From positions 248,001 through 312,000 of the forward strand of contig JAEUVV010000009.1 of assembly GCA_016786705.1 (NCBI GenBank): a DNA stretch of 64,000 nucleotides, read 5' to 3'. A model generated the notes under the pieces. That model worked only from the letters and a program-made list of their open reading frames with translations. It was not told the origin of the DNA and ran no database searches. Both the position numbers and the translations under genes were made by a program. Within the stretch, counting starts at the first letter, position 1; each line of letters begins with the position of its first letter. This document shows, in pieces, positions 1-9,126 of this stretch. This DNA comes from Taibaiella sp. GTDB lineage: Bacteria; Bacteroidota; Bacteroidia; Chitinophagales; Chitinophagaceae.

Positions 1-158
1 ATCTGTTGAATTGATATGTAAAATTCGTCTCCACTTATGTTTGAATAATTAAAATTCGGGACAAATGTAGTAAATAATTTTATTGCACAAATTATTTTTT
101 TAGAACTTTATACTAAGATACTCTTCTTGTTTTGTTTATCGATTATCTACAGAAAGAT

Positions 159-192
159 TAAAAACAAAATACCGGGCATGAAAATACCCGGT
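159..192 (-). terminator. Intrinsic terminator of the cbb3 operon
   Basis: The inverted repeat ACCGGG (171-176) / CCCGGT (187-192) has a 10-base loop. Read on the minus strand it is followed by a T-rich stretch (159-170). It sits 25 bases after the stop of the last gene of the cco run and is the natural end of that transcript. Confidence 0.7.
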
Positions 193-216
193 CTGCAACA
201 ACAACAAATTATATTT

Positions 217-957
217 TTAATGACAGGAGCTCACTGTGTGCTTAGCCCCTTCTTCAGGGGATTTTGCACCGCAACAGGAAGGCTGCTCCGCCTTTACGGT
301 ATCCATTTTAGGGCTGATATAAGGGATGCCCAGGTTCAGGCCGCGCGCAATCAACAATCCGCCTACCAGTATGGAAAATACAAGGCTAACCGGTTTCAGC
401 TTTCGTCTCAAATTCCAGCTTAATTTACCTTTCAATAAGGCTACCCCCCATAACACTACACTGGTACCTGTACCAAATAACATCATAGCTATAAATCCCT
501 GCAAAGGACCGCCACTGGCCAGTGCAGCGGTAAGCGCGACATACACCATACCACAAGGCAACAAACCATTCAGGAAGCCAAGCTGGATAAAATGAACCCA
601 ACGGGGATTATCCTGTATACGGTTAAAAACGCTTGCAAAAGTTTTTTGAAATGGAAACTTCAGGCGTGTTCTGCGAAGCAAAGGCAACAAAATAAGCAGT
701 ACGATCAATATACCGGAAATGATGGACACATAACGTTGTGCTTCTCCCCAGATCGCCTTTAAGCCGAGTACGCCTATTACTGCGCCTAAAGACCCGTAAG
801 ACAGGGATTTCCCCAGGAAATAAAAAAACTTGTAAGTCCAGGCCTTATTTTTTACGGGGAAAGGAACGGCCATGATTAAAGGGCCACACATGCCAAGGCA
901 ATGCAGGCTGCTGGCCAGGCCTAACAACAATGATGATATTAAAACGACGGTATTCAT
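217..957 (-). CDS. TauE/SafE-like membrane protein of the cbb3 locus
   Basis: A 246-residue polytopic inner-membrane protein of the sulfite exporter TauE/SafE, DsbD_2-like family. This family is commonly encoded at the end of cbb3 oxidase operons and is thought to help metal (copper) or redox supply for oxidase assembly. The first membrane segment carries the motif HCLGMCGP near residues 19-26, typical of the family. Further hydrophobic segments and a second conserved LLPCGMVY motif in the middle are visible. The tail is Cys/His-rich (SCCG, SSCH), a possible metal-binding end. It starts 22 bases after fixH, so it is very probably co-transcribed. The substrate cannot be read from sequence. Confidence 0.85.
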   Translation of the reverse strand: MNTVVLISSLLLGLASSLHCLGMCGPLIMAVPFPVKNKAWTYKFFYFLGKSLSYGSLGAVIGVLGLKAIWGEAQRYVSIISGILIVLLILLPLLRRTRLKFPFQKTFASVFNRIQDNPRWVHFIQLGFLNGLLPCGMVYVALTAALASGGPLQGFIAMMLFGTGTSVVLWGVALLKGKLSWNLRRKLKPVSLVFSILVGGLLIARGLNLGIPYISPKMDTVKAEQPSCCGAKSPEEGAKHTVSSCH

Positions 958-979
958 AAAACCCGATTAAAACGATCTC

Positions 980-1429
980 TTATTGTAACCTGAACTCTTT
1001 ATAATAATCTTTTCCCTTTGCAGAAAAATAAACTTTCACAATGTAATTATGACCCGGTGCTACTGCTTCTTTATTGAATACATATAGACCATCCGGATTC
1101 TTTTGTAATACCTGCTTCGTATCTTGCCCGGCATCGGAAAGACAGAAAAATTCCGCGCGCCCGTTTTCCATACCCGCACTAAGGGTGGCAGGTAAATTCA
1201 GGCTTAGCTTAGCTCCTTCCGCTTTAAAACTAAAACTGTCGCCCAATTCCCTTGCCAGCTGTTCCGCGGCCAGCTTTTTGTCATAACTTACTTCCTGCTG
1301 GTAATAATCACCCTCAACAGCCATATCAAATTTAACTTGCGTAGCCATATATACAAGACTTAATAAGCCTAATGCCATAACCACAAACCCTGCCAGGATA
1401 AGGTTTCCCGGATGTCTTAATGCTTTCAT
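980..1429 (-). CDS. ccoH: FixH/CcoH family cbb3 oxidase assembly protein
   Basis: A 149-residue protein with one N-terminal membrane anchor (about residues 10-32) and a periplasmic domain, matching the FixH/CcoH layout. The motif GDYYQQEVSYDKK just after the anchor is the conserved FixH signature. CcoH is known to be needed for stable assembly of cbb3 oxidase and to interact with CcoP. The gene lies 15 bases after ccoG and 22 before the TauE/SafE-like gene, in the usual ccoG-ccoH order. The length is normal for the family. Confidence 0.9.
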   Translation of the reverse strand: MKALRHPGNLILAGFVVMALGLLSLVYMATQVKFDMAVEGDYYQQEVSYDKKLAAEQLARELGDSFSFKAEGAKLSLNLPATLSAGMENGRAEFFCLSDAGQDTKQVLQKNPDGLYVFNKEAVAPGHNYIVKVYFSAKGKDYYKEFRLQ

Positions 1430-1444
1430 TGCTATTTCACTTTA

Positions 1445-2851
1445 TTAATAACTTCCTAAAAAGGATACTTTTTTTGTTTGAATAACTTTATCACCGGACC
1501 TGATCTGCACATGTAGCGTCGTCTTTCTTGAGCTCAGCTGATCGGCTTTTTGGCGGATAAAAAAGGTAGCCTCTGTATGCACTCCTGTTTTTAAGGAATC
1601 AATAGGCTGGCCTACAAATTCTATATGTGCCCCGCCCTCTTCCAGACCCAATGAAAAAGGTAAAGTCTCTGCGCTTTTATTAACTACTTTAACCCGGTAA
1701 AGATTAGTAACCGTACCATCTTTATGCTCCTGGAATAGCTGACCCGGCACCCGTAAAACCGTCGCATCAAATACAGTGCGGCTCATCATCATACCCGTCA
1801 ATAAAACCAGCAATAACCCAAGCACCACCATATACAGCTTTGACCTGTAATTCAGTTTACGCCGGCCAACCGTATTGTTTTCAAGCTGGTATTCACTCGC
1901 GAAAGTGATCAGGTTTTCCGCCTTACCCACTTTTTGCATCATCCTATTACAGGCATCAATACAGGCAGTACAGTTCACACATTCCATCTGTAAACCGTTA
2001 CGGATATCTATACCGGTCGGACACACATTGACGCACATACCACAATCAATACAATCACCATGTTCTTCCTCTGTATTCCTCCTTTTACTCCTGGGTTCTC
2101 CGCGGTTATAGTCATAAGCAACTGCAATAGACTGCTTATCCAATAACACACTCTGCAACCTTCCATAAGGGCATACAACAGTACAAACGATCTCCCGTAC
2201 ATGGGCAAATACAGCATAAAATATCGTTGTAAACCCAAGTATAGACAGCAGGCCAACGATATGCTCCGACAACTTACCGGTAATAATCTTAAACAACTCA
2301 TCCACACCTATAATATAAGACAGGAAAGTATTCGCGATCAAAAAGGACAACAGGAAAAAGATAATATGCTTGATCACTTTTCTTGTATAGTAACCCGCCG
2401 GCTTTTCCTTCTTTTTAGCCAGGGCCATTTGTTTATGTGCCGGACCTTCTATCCAGAATTCAACCTTTCTGAATATCATTTCCAGGAAGATGGTCTGCGG
2501 GCAGACCCAACCGCAAAAGACTCTTCCAAATAGCAGTGTAAAAACGATAATAAACACCAGGACCACGAGCATAGCTACACCCAATATCATAAAATCCTGG
2601 GGCAGGAAGAGCTGTCCGAATAATATAAAAGTGCGTTCCGGGATATTAAACAAAAACAAGGGATTGCCATTTACCTTGATAAATGGCATCCCAAACAACA
2701 ACAACAAATATCCCCAGGTGATCCAGGTCCTGATTTTATATAATTTCCCCTGGGGTTGGAACGCATAGATCCATTTACGCTTCCCAACTTTATCCAGGCC
2801 GGCAAGCCGGTTCCCATAATGTGTTTCTGTATTTAATTCATGATCTGACAT
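1445..2851 (-). CDS. ccoG: Cytochrome c oxidase accessory protein CcoG (FixG/RdxA)
   Basis: A 468-residue membrane protein of the CcoG/RdxA/FixG family, a cupric-reductase-type iron-sulfur protein linked to cbb3 oxidase biogenesis. Several membrane segments occupy the first 220 residues and contain CGWVCPQ (113-119) and CTVVCPYG (222-229). A double 4Fe-4S ferredoxin motif follows, with Cys 266/269/272/276 and 290/293/296/300. One more membrane span at about 340-360 is followed by a periplasmic Ig-like C-terminal domain. All expected cysteines are present. It lies 14 bases after ccoP in the operon. Confidence 0.95.
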   Translation of the reverse strand: MSDHELNTETHYGNRLAGLDKVGKRKWIYAFQPQGKLYKIRTWITWGYLLLLFGMPFIKVNGNPLFLFNIPERTFILFGQLFLPQDFMILGVAMLVVLVFIIVFTLLFGRVFCGWVCPQTIFLEMIFRKVEFWIEGPAHKQMALAKKKEKPAGYYTRKVIKHIIFFLLSFLIANTFLSYIIGVDELFKIITGKLSEHIVGLLSILGFTTIFYAVFAHVREIVCTVVCPYGRLQSVLLDKQSIAVAYDYNRGEPRSKRRNTEEEHGDCIDCGMCVNVCPTGIDIRNGLQMECVNCTACIDACNRMMQKVGKAENLITFASEYQLENNTVGRRKLNYRSKLYMVVLGLLLVLLTGMMMSRTVFDATVLRVPGQLFQEHKDGTVTNLYRVKVVNKSAETLPFSLGLEEGGAHIEFVGQPIDSLKTGVHTEATFFIRQKADQLSSRKTTLHVQIRSGDKVIQTKKVSFLGSY

Positions 2852-2865
2852 GCGCCTGAATTTAC

Positions 2866-4056
2866 TTAAATGGCCTTCGCAGTTTCAGCCGGTGCAGCAG
2901 GAGCTCCCTCATCTGCTTTCACTTCCTTTTGCTCCGCATTAGCCTCTTCCGAATATAATTCACCTTCTTTGTCCTTCGCATCAGGCGGGTTGGAACCGGC
3001 CAGGGATTTCACATAGCTGGCCAGCTGGGCAATCTGTGCGGGGGAAAAATCAGATTGCCAGGATTTCATTCCTTTTTCCGGCCAACCATATTTAATACTG
3101 TAGAAAACATCTTTTATACCACCTTTATGCAGCCAGTACTCATCGGTAAGATTGGGGCCTATAGTACCTCCGCCGCCGCTGCCATGACAAGCTACACAGT
3201 TCTTGGCAAATAATTCTTTACCCTGCGCAATCCCACCTGCATCCAACATTACTACAGAATTTTCATCTACATTATTCGCTGAGTTTTTCAAATATTCCGC
3301 TATTTTGATCGCGGCTACACGCTGATCTTCCTCTAATTCCGAAACCTGGTCAGGTAAGCTACCTGTAACAAACATCCTGAAGAGATAAATAATACCGATC
3401 ACCACGGTACCCCCAAAGGCCAGCTGCCACCATTTGGGAATATTATTATCCAACTCGCGGATCCCATCATATTCATGATTCAGGTCCAGGCTGGCCACAT
3501 CATCCGTAGCTTTATTGGCACCCAGTTTTTCGAGCAGGCGTGCCCAGGAAAAGCCTGCAGCGGAAGGTTTGGCGGCTTCTATTGTTTTTTCTTTTAAAAG
3601 CTTGATCTGTACCCTTACCAAAACAAATATGACCATCAACTCTACCAGGATGACCAGGATAGTGATCAGCATATCATTGGGTGCGGTATTGAAAAGGTTA
3701 GCCCAAAACCCGGGCGCCTCTTCTACAACTTCCTTAACCACTGCATCCTCGGCAAAAACAGGTTGCGCAGCCATCAGCCCTAAGCATAAGAACAGTATTC
3801 CCAATGCCTTCGGCGCCTTATTATTTTTCAGGAACTGTTTCCTTTTGATCTGCAACGAGGCCTGGATCGCATAGCCTAAGGCAATAATGACAAACAGTAA
3901 TAAAACCGCAAAGCCGAACAATACATACCTGATGGTATCGTATGCACCCGTAGCAGGTGTTTCCGCGGCAGGAGCGACACTAAGTGCAAAGCTTACAGCC
4001 GGTATACCGAATAATAAGCAGGAACAGAATAATAGTTTTTTATAAATTGGATTCAT
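2866..4056 (-). CDS. ccoP: cbb3 oxidase subunit CcoP, monoheme
   Basis: A 396-residue subunit III of cbb3 cytochrome oxidase, which passes electrons to CcoO and CcoN. Membrane segments are visible near 43-65, 85-103, 128-150 and 211-228, followed by a periplasmic cytochrome c domain. It has a single CXXCH (CVACH, 287-291) with a probable axial Met in KGMKSW (M330). Proteobacterial CcoP has two heme c sites, so this is the one-heme Bacteroidota form. After about residue 355 there is a charged, Ala/Glu/Lys-rich low-complexity tail. Its start is 12 bases after the ccoQ-like stop. Confidence 0.93.
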   Translation of the reverse strand: MNPIYKKLLFCSCLLFGIPAVSFALSVAPAAETPATGAYDTIRYVLFGFAVLLLFVIIALGYAIQASLQIKRKQFLKNNKAPKALGILFLCLGLMAAQPVFAEDAVVKEVVEEAPGFWANLFNTAPNDMLITILVILVELMVIFVLVRVQIKLLKEKTIEAAKPSAAGFSWARLLEKLGANKATDDVASLDLNHEYDGIRELDNNIPKWWQLAFGGTVVIGIIYLFRMFVTGSLPDQVSELEEDQRVAAIKIAEYLKNSANNVDENSVVMLDAGGIAQGKELFAKNCVACHGSGGGGTIGPNLTDEYWLHKGGIKDVFYSIKYGWPEKGMKSWQSDFSPAQIAQLASYVKSLAGSNPPDAKDKEGELYSEEANAEQKEVKADEGAPAAPAETAKAI

Positions 4057-4068
4057 TTGTTTTTGTTT

Positions 4069-4227
4069 TTAGTTCAAAGGGATATTGGCGTTATCCTTCA
4101 TCTTCTTTTTATCCGCGGAAAAAGCATATATAGCGGCAACAGCAAATATGGTTACGAAAATCACAAGAGAAATAATCGGGAATATGGCCACATTATCGAT
4201 CTCGGTCAGATAGTTTTTAAATTTCAT
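4069..4227 (-). CDS. ccoQ: CcoQ-like small cbb3 oxidase subunit
   Basis: A 52-codon reading frame between ccoN and ccoP. It starts at ATG (4225-4227), encodes MKFKNYLTEID at the N terminus, then one hydrophobic span (about residues 14-36), then a short Lys/Asp-rich tail, ending in TAA at 4069-4071. Size, single span and gene position all match CcoQ, a small subunit that stabilises cbb3 oxidase. It is short enough to be missed by length cut-offs. It lies 35 bases after ccoN and 12 before ccoP. Assignment rests on context and topology; primary sequence of CcoQ is poorly conserved. Confidence 0.85.
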   Translation of the reverse strand: MKFKNYLTEIDNVAIFPIISLVIFVTIFAVAAIYAFSADKKKMKDNANIPLN

Positions 4228-4262
4228 GTTCTGCGATTTTTAAATTTTATGAATGAAAAATA

Positions 4263-6419
4263 TTACTCGGCAGATGCAGTTGTTTTTCCTTTATCCAACT
4301 GTTTGATATCCGTACCCAGGCGCTGCATATAAGCGATCAGGGCGATGATCTCCTTATCCGCTGTTGCACCTTTGATCTTTTCTGATTTTAATTTATCTGT
4401 TATTTGCTTCGCCTGTTTTTCATATTCAGCAATAGCCACTTCATCATATCCTTCAGGGTAAGGCACACCCAGTTTGCGCAGTGTTCTGATTTTATTGGGC
4501 AATAAGCTGGTATTAGCTTTATTCTCCAGCAACCATGGATAAGCCGGCATAATAGAACCGGGAGAAATTTCCTGTGGATTGTCCATATGCGCATAGTGCC
4601 AGGAATCGGAGTATTTACCACCTACTCTATGCAAGTCCGGCCCGGTGCGTTTACTCCCCCATTGGAAAGGCCGGTCGTAGATAAACTCTCCTGCTTTGGA
4701 GTATTCACCATAACGCGCGATTTCATCCCGGAAAGGTCTTACCATTTGTGAGTGACAGTTATAACAACCTTCACGTACATAAATATCTCGTCCTGCTAAT
4801 TCAAGTGGGGTATATGGTTTCACCACAGAGATCACCGGGACATCTTTATCCACCAGCAAGGAAGGAGTTAATTCCACCAGGCCACCTATTGCTACGGCTA
4901 CAAGGCTCAATATCGTAAGCGTTACCGGGCGACGTTCAATAAGACGGGTATGCCAATGCACTTTATGTCCTTCCAGCTCCGGCACCGGTATTGATCTGAA
5001 AGGTACAGCAGATGCTGCCTCATTGGCCACGAAGGCTCCTTTCTTCATTGTTTTGGCCAGGTTGTACACGGCCATGCTGGCACCGAATAAGTATAAGGCT
5101 CCGCCAAATGCCCGGATCATATAGGCCGGCACAATATGCGTTACGGTTTCCAGGAACTGGTATTTTAATTGCCCCGATTCGGTAAACTGCTTCCACATCA
5201 GGCTTTGTGTAAATGCCGCCCAATACAGAGGAATGGCATATAATAAGATACCAACTGTCCCGATAAGGAAATGCGTATTCGCCATTTTCTTTGAGTACAG
5301 TTCCGTATGCCACATTTTAGGGATCATGTAATATAACATACCGAATACCAGGAAACCATTGAAACCTAAAGCACCTATATGCACATGGGCTACGGTCCAG
5401 TCGGTATAGTGAGAAATCGCATTCAGTGATTTAATAGATAATAAGGGACCTTCTAAAGTAGCCATACCATAACAGGTCAGCGCCACGATGAACATTTTCA
5501 GGATCGGGTCCTCTTTTACCTTATCCCAGGCACCGCGTATAGTGAAAAGGCCATTCAGCATACCACCCCAGCTTGGCAGGATCAGCATAATACTGAACAC
5601 GGTACCCAAAGCCTGTGCCCATCCCGGCAAAGCGGTGTATAAAAGATGGTGCGGACCAGCCCAGATATAAATAAAGATCAAAGCCCAGAAGTGAATAATA
5701 CTCCAGCGATAAGAATATACCGGGCGGTTAGCCGCCTTGGGTACGAAGTAGTACATGAGCCCCAGGAAAGGAGTGGTCAGGAAAAAGGCTACGGCATTAT
5801 GACCATACCACCATTGTACCAATGCATCCTGGACGCCTGCGAAAGCGCTGTAGGAACCGAACCAGCTATAAGGTAAAGCAAAAGAATTGACGATGTGCAA
5901 CATCGCTACCGCTACCCAGGTACCGATAAAGAACCAGATCGCCACATACATATGCCGCTCCCTGCGCTTGATCATGGTGCCCATCATATTGATACCGAAT
6001 ACGACCCAGATCAGCGTAATAGCAATATCTATAGGCCATTCCAGCTCTGCATACTCTTTACTGGTTGTATACCCCAGGGCCAGGGAAATGGCCCCCGCAA
6101 CAATGATCAGCTGCCAGCCCCAAAGGTGAATCTTACTCAACACATCACTGTACATCCTGGCTTTAAGTACTCTTTGAAAAATGTAATAAGCACCGGCGAA
6201 CACCGCGTTACCCACGAACGCGAAGATCACGGCATTGGTATGGATCGGCCTTAAACGACCGAAAGTGGTATAAGGAATACCCAGGTTTAAAGATGGAAAA
6301 GCAAGCTGTAAGGCAATAATTACCCCGACCAGCATACCGACAATTCCCCAAACCATGGTCGCAATACCAAATTGCTTCACGATCTTGTTGTCATAAAAGA
6401 ACTGTTCTTTCTGAATCAT
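4263..6419 (-). CDS. ccoN: Fused cbb3 oxidase subunits CcoN-CcoO
   Basis: A 718-residue fusion of the catalytic heme-copper subunit CcoN (about 1-465) and the cytochrome c subunit CcoO (about 490-718). Visible ligands are H60 and H347 for the low-spin heme, H207, H257 and H258 for CuB, and H345 for the high-spin heme. Y251 lies in the helix expected to carry the crosslinked Tyr. CcoO starts with a membrane anchor near 498-520 and has one heme c site, CYNCH (552-556). The fusion is the usual form in Bacteroidota. It reduces O2 to water with high affinity in the inner membrane. It follows ccoS by 15 bases. Confidence 0.97.
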   Translation of the reverse strand: MIQKEQFFYDNKIVKQFGIATMVWGIVGMLVGVIIALQLAFPSLNLGIPYTTFGRLRPIHTNAVIFAFVGNAVFAGAYYIFQRVLKARMYSDVLSKIHLWGWQLIIVAGAISLALGYTTSKEYAELEWPIDIAITLIWVVFGINMMGTMIKRRERHMYVAIWFFIGTWVAVAMLHIVNSFALPYSWFGSYSAFAGVQDALVQWWYGHNAVAFFLTTPFLGLMYYFVPKAANRPVYSYRWSIIHFWALIFIYIWAGPHHLLYTALPGWAQALGTVFSIMLILPSWGGMLNGLFTIRGAWDKVKEDPILKMFIVALTCYGMATLEGPLLSIKSLNAISHYTDWTVAHVHIGALGFNGFLVFGMLYYMIPKMWHTELYSKKMANTHFLIGTVGILLYAIPLYWAAFTQSLMWKQFTESGQLKYQFLETVTHIVPAYMIRAFGGALYLFGASMAVYNLAKTMKKGAFVANEAASAVPFRSIPVPELEGHKVHWHTRLIERRPVTLTILSLVAVAIGGLVELTPSLLVDKDVPVISVVKPYTPLELAGRDIYVREGCYNCHSQMVRPFRDEIARYGEYSKAGEFIYDRPFQWGSKRTGPDLHRVGGKYSDSWHYAHMDNPQEISPGSIMPAYPWLLENKANTSLLPNKIRTLRKLGVPYPEGYDEVAIAEYEKQAKQITDKLKSEKIKGATADKEIIALIAYMQRLGTDIKQLDKGKTTASAE

Positions 6420-6434
6420 AATCTTTGTTGTTTA

Positions 6435-6599
6435 TTATTTGTTTTTGCTTTTAGGTTCAATTTTATCATCGAAGAAGATCCGGTGCGCCGGGGAATAATC
6501 ATCATCAAACTGGCCCGACTTAACGCCCCATATATATACACATAGAAAGAATATGGCAACCAGGAGCGAAACACTGAGCAGAAAAATAACGATACCCAT
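6435..6599 (-). CDS. ccoS: cbb3 oxidase maturation protein CcoS
   Basis: A 54-residue protein starting at ATG 6597-6599. A TTG eight codons upstream is open too, but CcoS proteins normally start right at the hydrophobic segment, as here (MGIVIFLLSVS). The single membrane span (about 2-24) is followed by the family motif WGVKSGQFDDDYSPAHRI and a FDD patch. CcoS is known to be needed for cofactor insertion into cbb3 oxidase. It is the first gene of the structural operon, 15 bases before ccoNO, and is separated from ccoI by a 114-base gap that holds an FNR-type palindrome. Confidence 0.93.
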   Translation of the reverse strand: MGIVIFLLSVSLLVAIFFLCVYIWGVKSGQFDDDYSPAHRIFFDDKIEPKSKNK

Positions 6600-6669
6600 A
6601 ACCTTTGTCTTTAGCTGCAAAGTTCATTTTAACAAGGTTGATATTTCATGTCGGGCATTAGACCTAAAC

Positions 6670-6683
6670 ATGATTTTTGTCAT
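6670..6683 (-). promoter_or_regulatory. FNR-type palindrome upstream of ccoS-ccoNOQP
   Basis: The 14-base site ATGAT-TTTT-GTCAT resembles the FNR consensus TTGATnnnnATCAA, with an intact TGAT half and one changed base in the core of the other (GTCA). Its centre lies about 77 bases upstream of the ccoS ATG, in the only sizeable gap between ccoI and ccoS. If the regulator binds at -41.5, transcription would start near 6635. A regulator with FNR-like features is encoded in the same locus (9730-10449). Confidence 0.5.
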
Positions 6684-6713
6684 CTTTTTGTCACGCCACA
6701 ACATGAAGGCGGA

Positions 6714-9104
6714 TTAGGCATTCAGCCGGGCCATATGACGCACACCCAGGTAAGCGATCAATATGATTCCGAGCGACGACGACGGCATCAGTATAGCCGC
6801 CACAAGGGGCGAAAGATTACCGGTAACCGCAAACCCAAGACCTATAATATTAAATAGCAGCGAATAAATAAACCCGGCAGTGATCAGCCGTTTCCCGCCC
6901 TTAGCCCAGGCTATAAATTGCGGCAGGAAGCGCAGCTTTTCCGCTTCCATGATCACATCACAGGCCGGGCTGAAAGCAAAGGCGCTTTTCACCACAGCTA
7001 CACCTACATCACTTTGCTGTAAAGCCCCGGCATCATTAAGCCCGTCGCCTACCATCATCACTTGCTTACCGGATTCCTGCACCTGCTTAATATAATACAG
7101 CTTTTCTGCAGGCTTCATATTATAGCTTAGTTTACTTGTCTTGCCAAATACACCTTCCAGGTATTGACGGGAAGCATCGTTGTCACCGCTCAATAAGGAA
7201 AGTTCGTATTCAGCGGAAAGCTTTTTGATAAGGACCGCAGCACCCGGTATCAATGCCACTTCAAACGAATACTGCGCTTTAAGCACACCATCAACCGTGA
7301 CATAGACGCGTGTATCATTGCTGTTAACTTCAGCGGTACCTCTTGCGAACAGGGCATTACCGATCTTATAATGCTTATCCTCAGCCCAGGCCTCGATACC
7401 GGCACCGGGGATTTCTTTAATGGTTACCGTTCTATAGTTGTGCTCCTGGTATTGATAATGTTGTACGATCGCGCGGCTTAAGGGATGCAGGCTTTGAGAC
7501 AGCGCGTATAGTACCGCGTCCAGTTCTTCAGCTTCCAAAATCATTTTGTCTATCTTCAATCCTGATGCGTTCGCTGCGGTCAGGGTACCGGTTTTATCAA
7601 AGGCTATGTGCTGTATGCGGGTCATCTGCTCCAGTACCCGGGCATTTTTCAGGTAACAGCCTACACGTGCCAGCCGCTCTAAAAGATAACCGTTAGTGAA
7701 CGAAGAGGTCAGCAATAAGGAACAGGGACAGGCAACGATGAGTACCGCCGTAGCCGCTTTCCAGGCGATCGCAGGCGCTATGAATTGCCAGGCGATAAAT
7801 GTACCCATGGCGATCAATAAAACCGCCAGGGAGAAATATTTACTGATCAGCGTAATGCGACTCTCTTTATCATCAACCTGCTTTTGAAATACACTACTGT
7901 TCCAAAGTTGGGTAAAACTGTTTTGGCTGAATGACTTTACGGTCAATACCTCAATCGCCGCGCCCACATTCCGGCCTCCGGCATAGATCACAGCGCCTTT
8001 ATCGATCCATTCGGCCTTATCTTCACCTGTTACAAAACTATAGTCAATCTTAGCGTTTCCTTTAGACAATAAACAATCGGTAGGAATCACTTCCTGGTGA
8101 TGAATCATTAAAACATTGTTCGTTTCTATCTCTTCAAGTTTGATCAGGACTTTTTTCCCATCTTCTATCCGGCTTACCGCAACGGGGAAATAAGATTTAT
8201 AATCCCGGTTAAAACGAAGTGTGGTATAGCTACGATTTTGCAGTGTACGTCCCAGGAGCATAAAAAAGACGATCCCCGACATGCTATCAAAATAACCGGC
8301 ACCGGTATTACTCCACACTTCATATAAACTCCTGCCAAAAGTGACCGCCACCGCAAGAGCGATCGGCGCGTCAATATTGAGATAGCGTTGCCGGTAGCTG
8401 TACCAGGCATTGACAAAAAACTCCCTGGCACCATAAAATACTACAGGCAGTGCCAGAAGCACATTAGCGATCTTAAAAAATAAGGCAAGACCGGGTTGGG
8501 TTTCCGGGTCCAGGCCCAGGTATTCCGGGAACGCGATCAGCATAATATTGGCAAAACAAAAGCCGGTGATGCCCAGTTTCAGGTAAGCCCTCTTTGAATT
8601 GTATTTATCTTTTTCCGCTTTATCTTCATAGATATCGATCACCGGTTCATATCCGATCCTCGCTAATAATTCTGCCAGTGCACGCAGTGATAAGTGTTCA
8701 ATCTGGAAGGTAACCTTAAGGGTTTTAGTATTAAAATTCACCTGGCTGCCAATGATATTTTTATCCAGCTCTGACAGGTGCTCCAGGAGCCAGAGGCAAG
8801 AGCTGCAATACATTTGCGGCAAATAAAAAGAAACCTGTGCCTGCTGTTCGTTGCGGAATAATAATAGCTTTTGAATAACCGTTACCTCCTCCAGGAAAGC
8901 AAATTTTTCAAGCGGAACAGATTTTATTTTCTGACCAGGGGCCTGGTTCAGGCAATAGTAATCCTCCAGTTCATTCTGATGCAGCAACTGGTAAACATTC
9001 ATACAGCCATTACAACAAAAAGATTTATCCGCTACCCTCAGAGGTTCTGTATCGCATTCATCCCCGCAGTGATAACAGGTCGCTATTAGCTTATCTTCCA
9101 CCAT
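6714..9104 (-). CDS. ccoI: Copper-transporting P-type ATPase CcoI/FixI type
   Basis: A 796-residue P1B-type ATPase placed as in ccoI/fixI loci, where it supplies copper for the CuB centre of cbb3 oxidase. In order: an N-terminal Cys-rich segment (CYHCGDEC, then FCCNGC), an HMA-like domain with CSSC (100-103), membrane segments, the actuator TGE (followed by Asp, not the usual Ser), the ion-binding CPC (459-461), phosphorylation DKTGT (503-507), HP-type loop and GDGLND. The start at 9104 avoids overlapping the preceding gene; an ATG at 9146 would add 14 residues and overlap it by 20 bases. Membrane pump of the copper-for-oxidase branch. Confidence 0.92.
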   Translation of the reverse strand: MVEDKLIATCYHCGDECDTEPLRVADKSFCCNGCMNVYQLLHQNELEDYYCLNQAPGQKIKSVPLEKFAFLEEVTVIQKLLLFRNEQQAQVSFYLPQMYCSSCLWLLEHLSELDKNIIGSQVNFNTKTLKVTFQIEHLSLRALAELLARIGYEPVIDIYEDKAEKDKYNSKRAYLKLGITGFCFANIMLIAFPEYLGLDPETQPGLALFFKIANVLLALPVVFYGAREFFVNAWYSYRQRYLNIDAPIALAVAVTFGRSLYEVWSNTGAGYFDSMSGIVFFMLLGRTLQNRSYTTLRFNRDYKSYFPVAVSRIEDGKKVLIKLEEIETNNVLMIHHQEVIPTDCLLSKGNAKIDYSFVTGEDKAEWIDKGAVIYAGGRNVGAAIEVLTVKSFSQNSFTQLWNSSVFQKQVDDKESRITLISKYFSLAVLLIAMGTFIAWQFIAPAIAWKAATAVLIVACPCSLLLTSSFTNGYLLERLARVGCYLKNARVLEQMTRIQHIAFDKTGTLTAANASGLKIDKMILEAEELDAVLYALSQSLHPLSRAIVQHYQYQEHNYRTVTIKEIPGAGIEAWAEDKHYKIGNALFARGTAEVNSNDTRVYVTVDGVLKAQYSFEVALIPGAAVLIKKLSAEYELSLLSGDNDASRQYLEGVFGKTSKLSYNMKPAEKLYYIKQVQESGKQVMMVGDGLNDAGALQQSDVGVAVVKSAFAFSPACDVIMEAEKLRFLPQFIAWAKGGKRLITAGFIYSLLFNIIGLGFAVTGNLSPLVAAILMPSSSLGIILIAYLGVRHMARLNA

Positions 9105-9126
9105 TGTTTTAAACTTTAGTTTTTGA

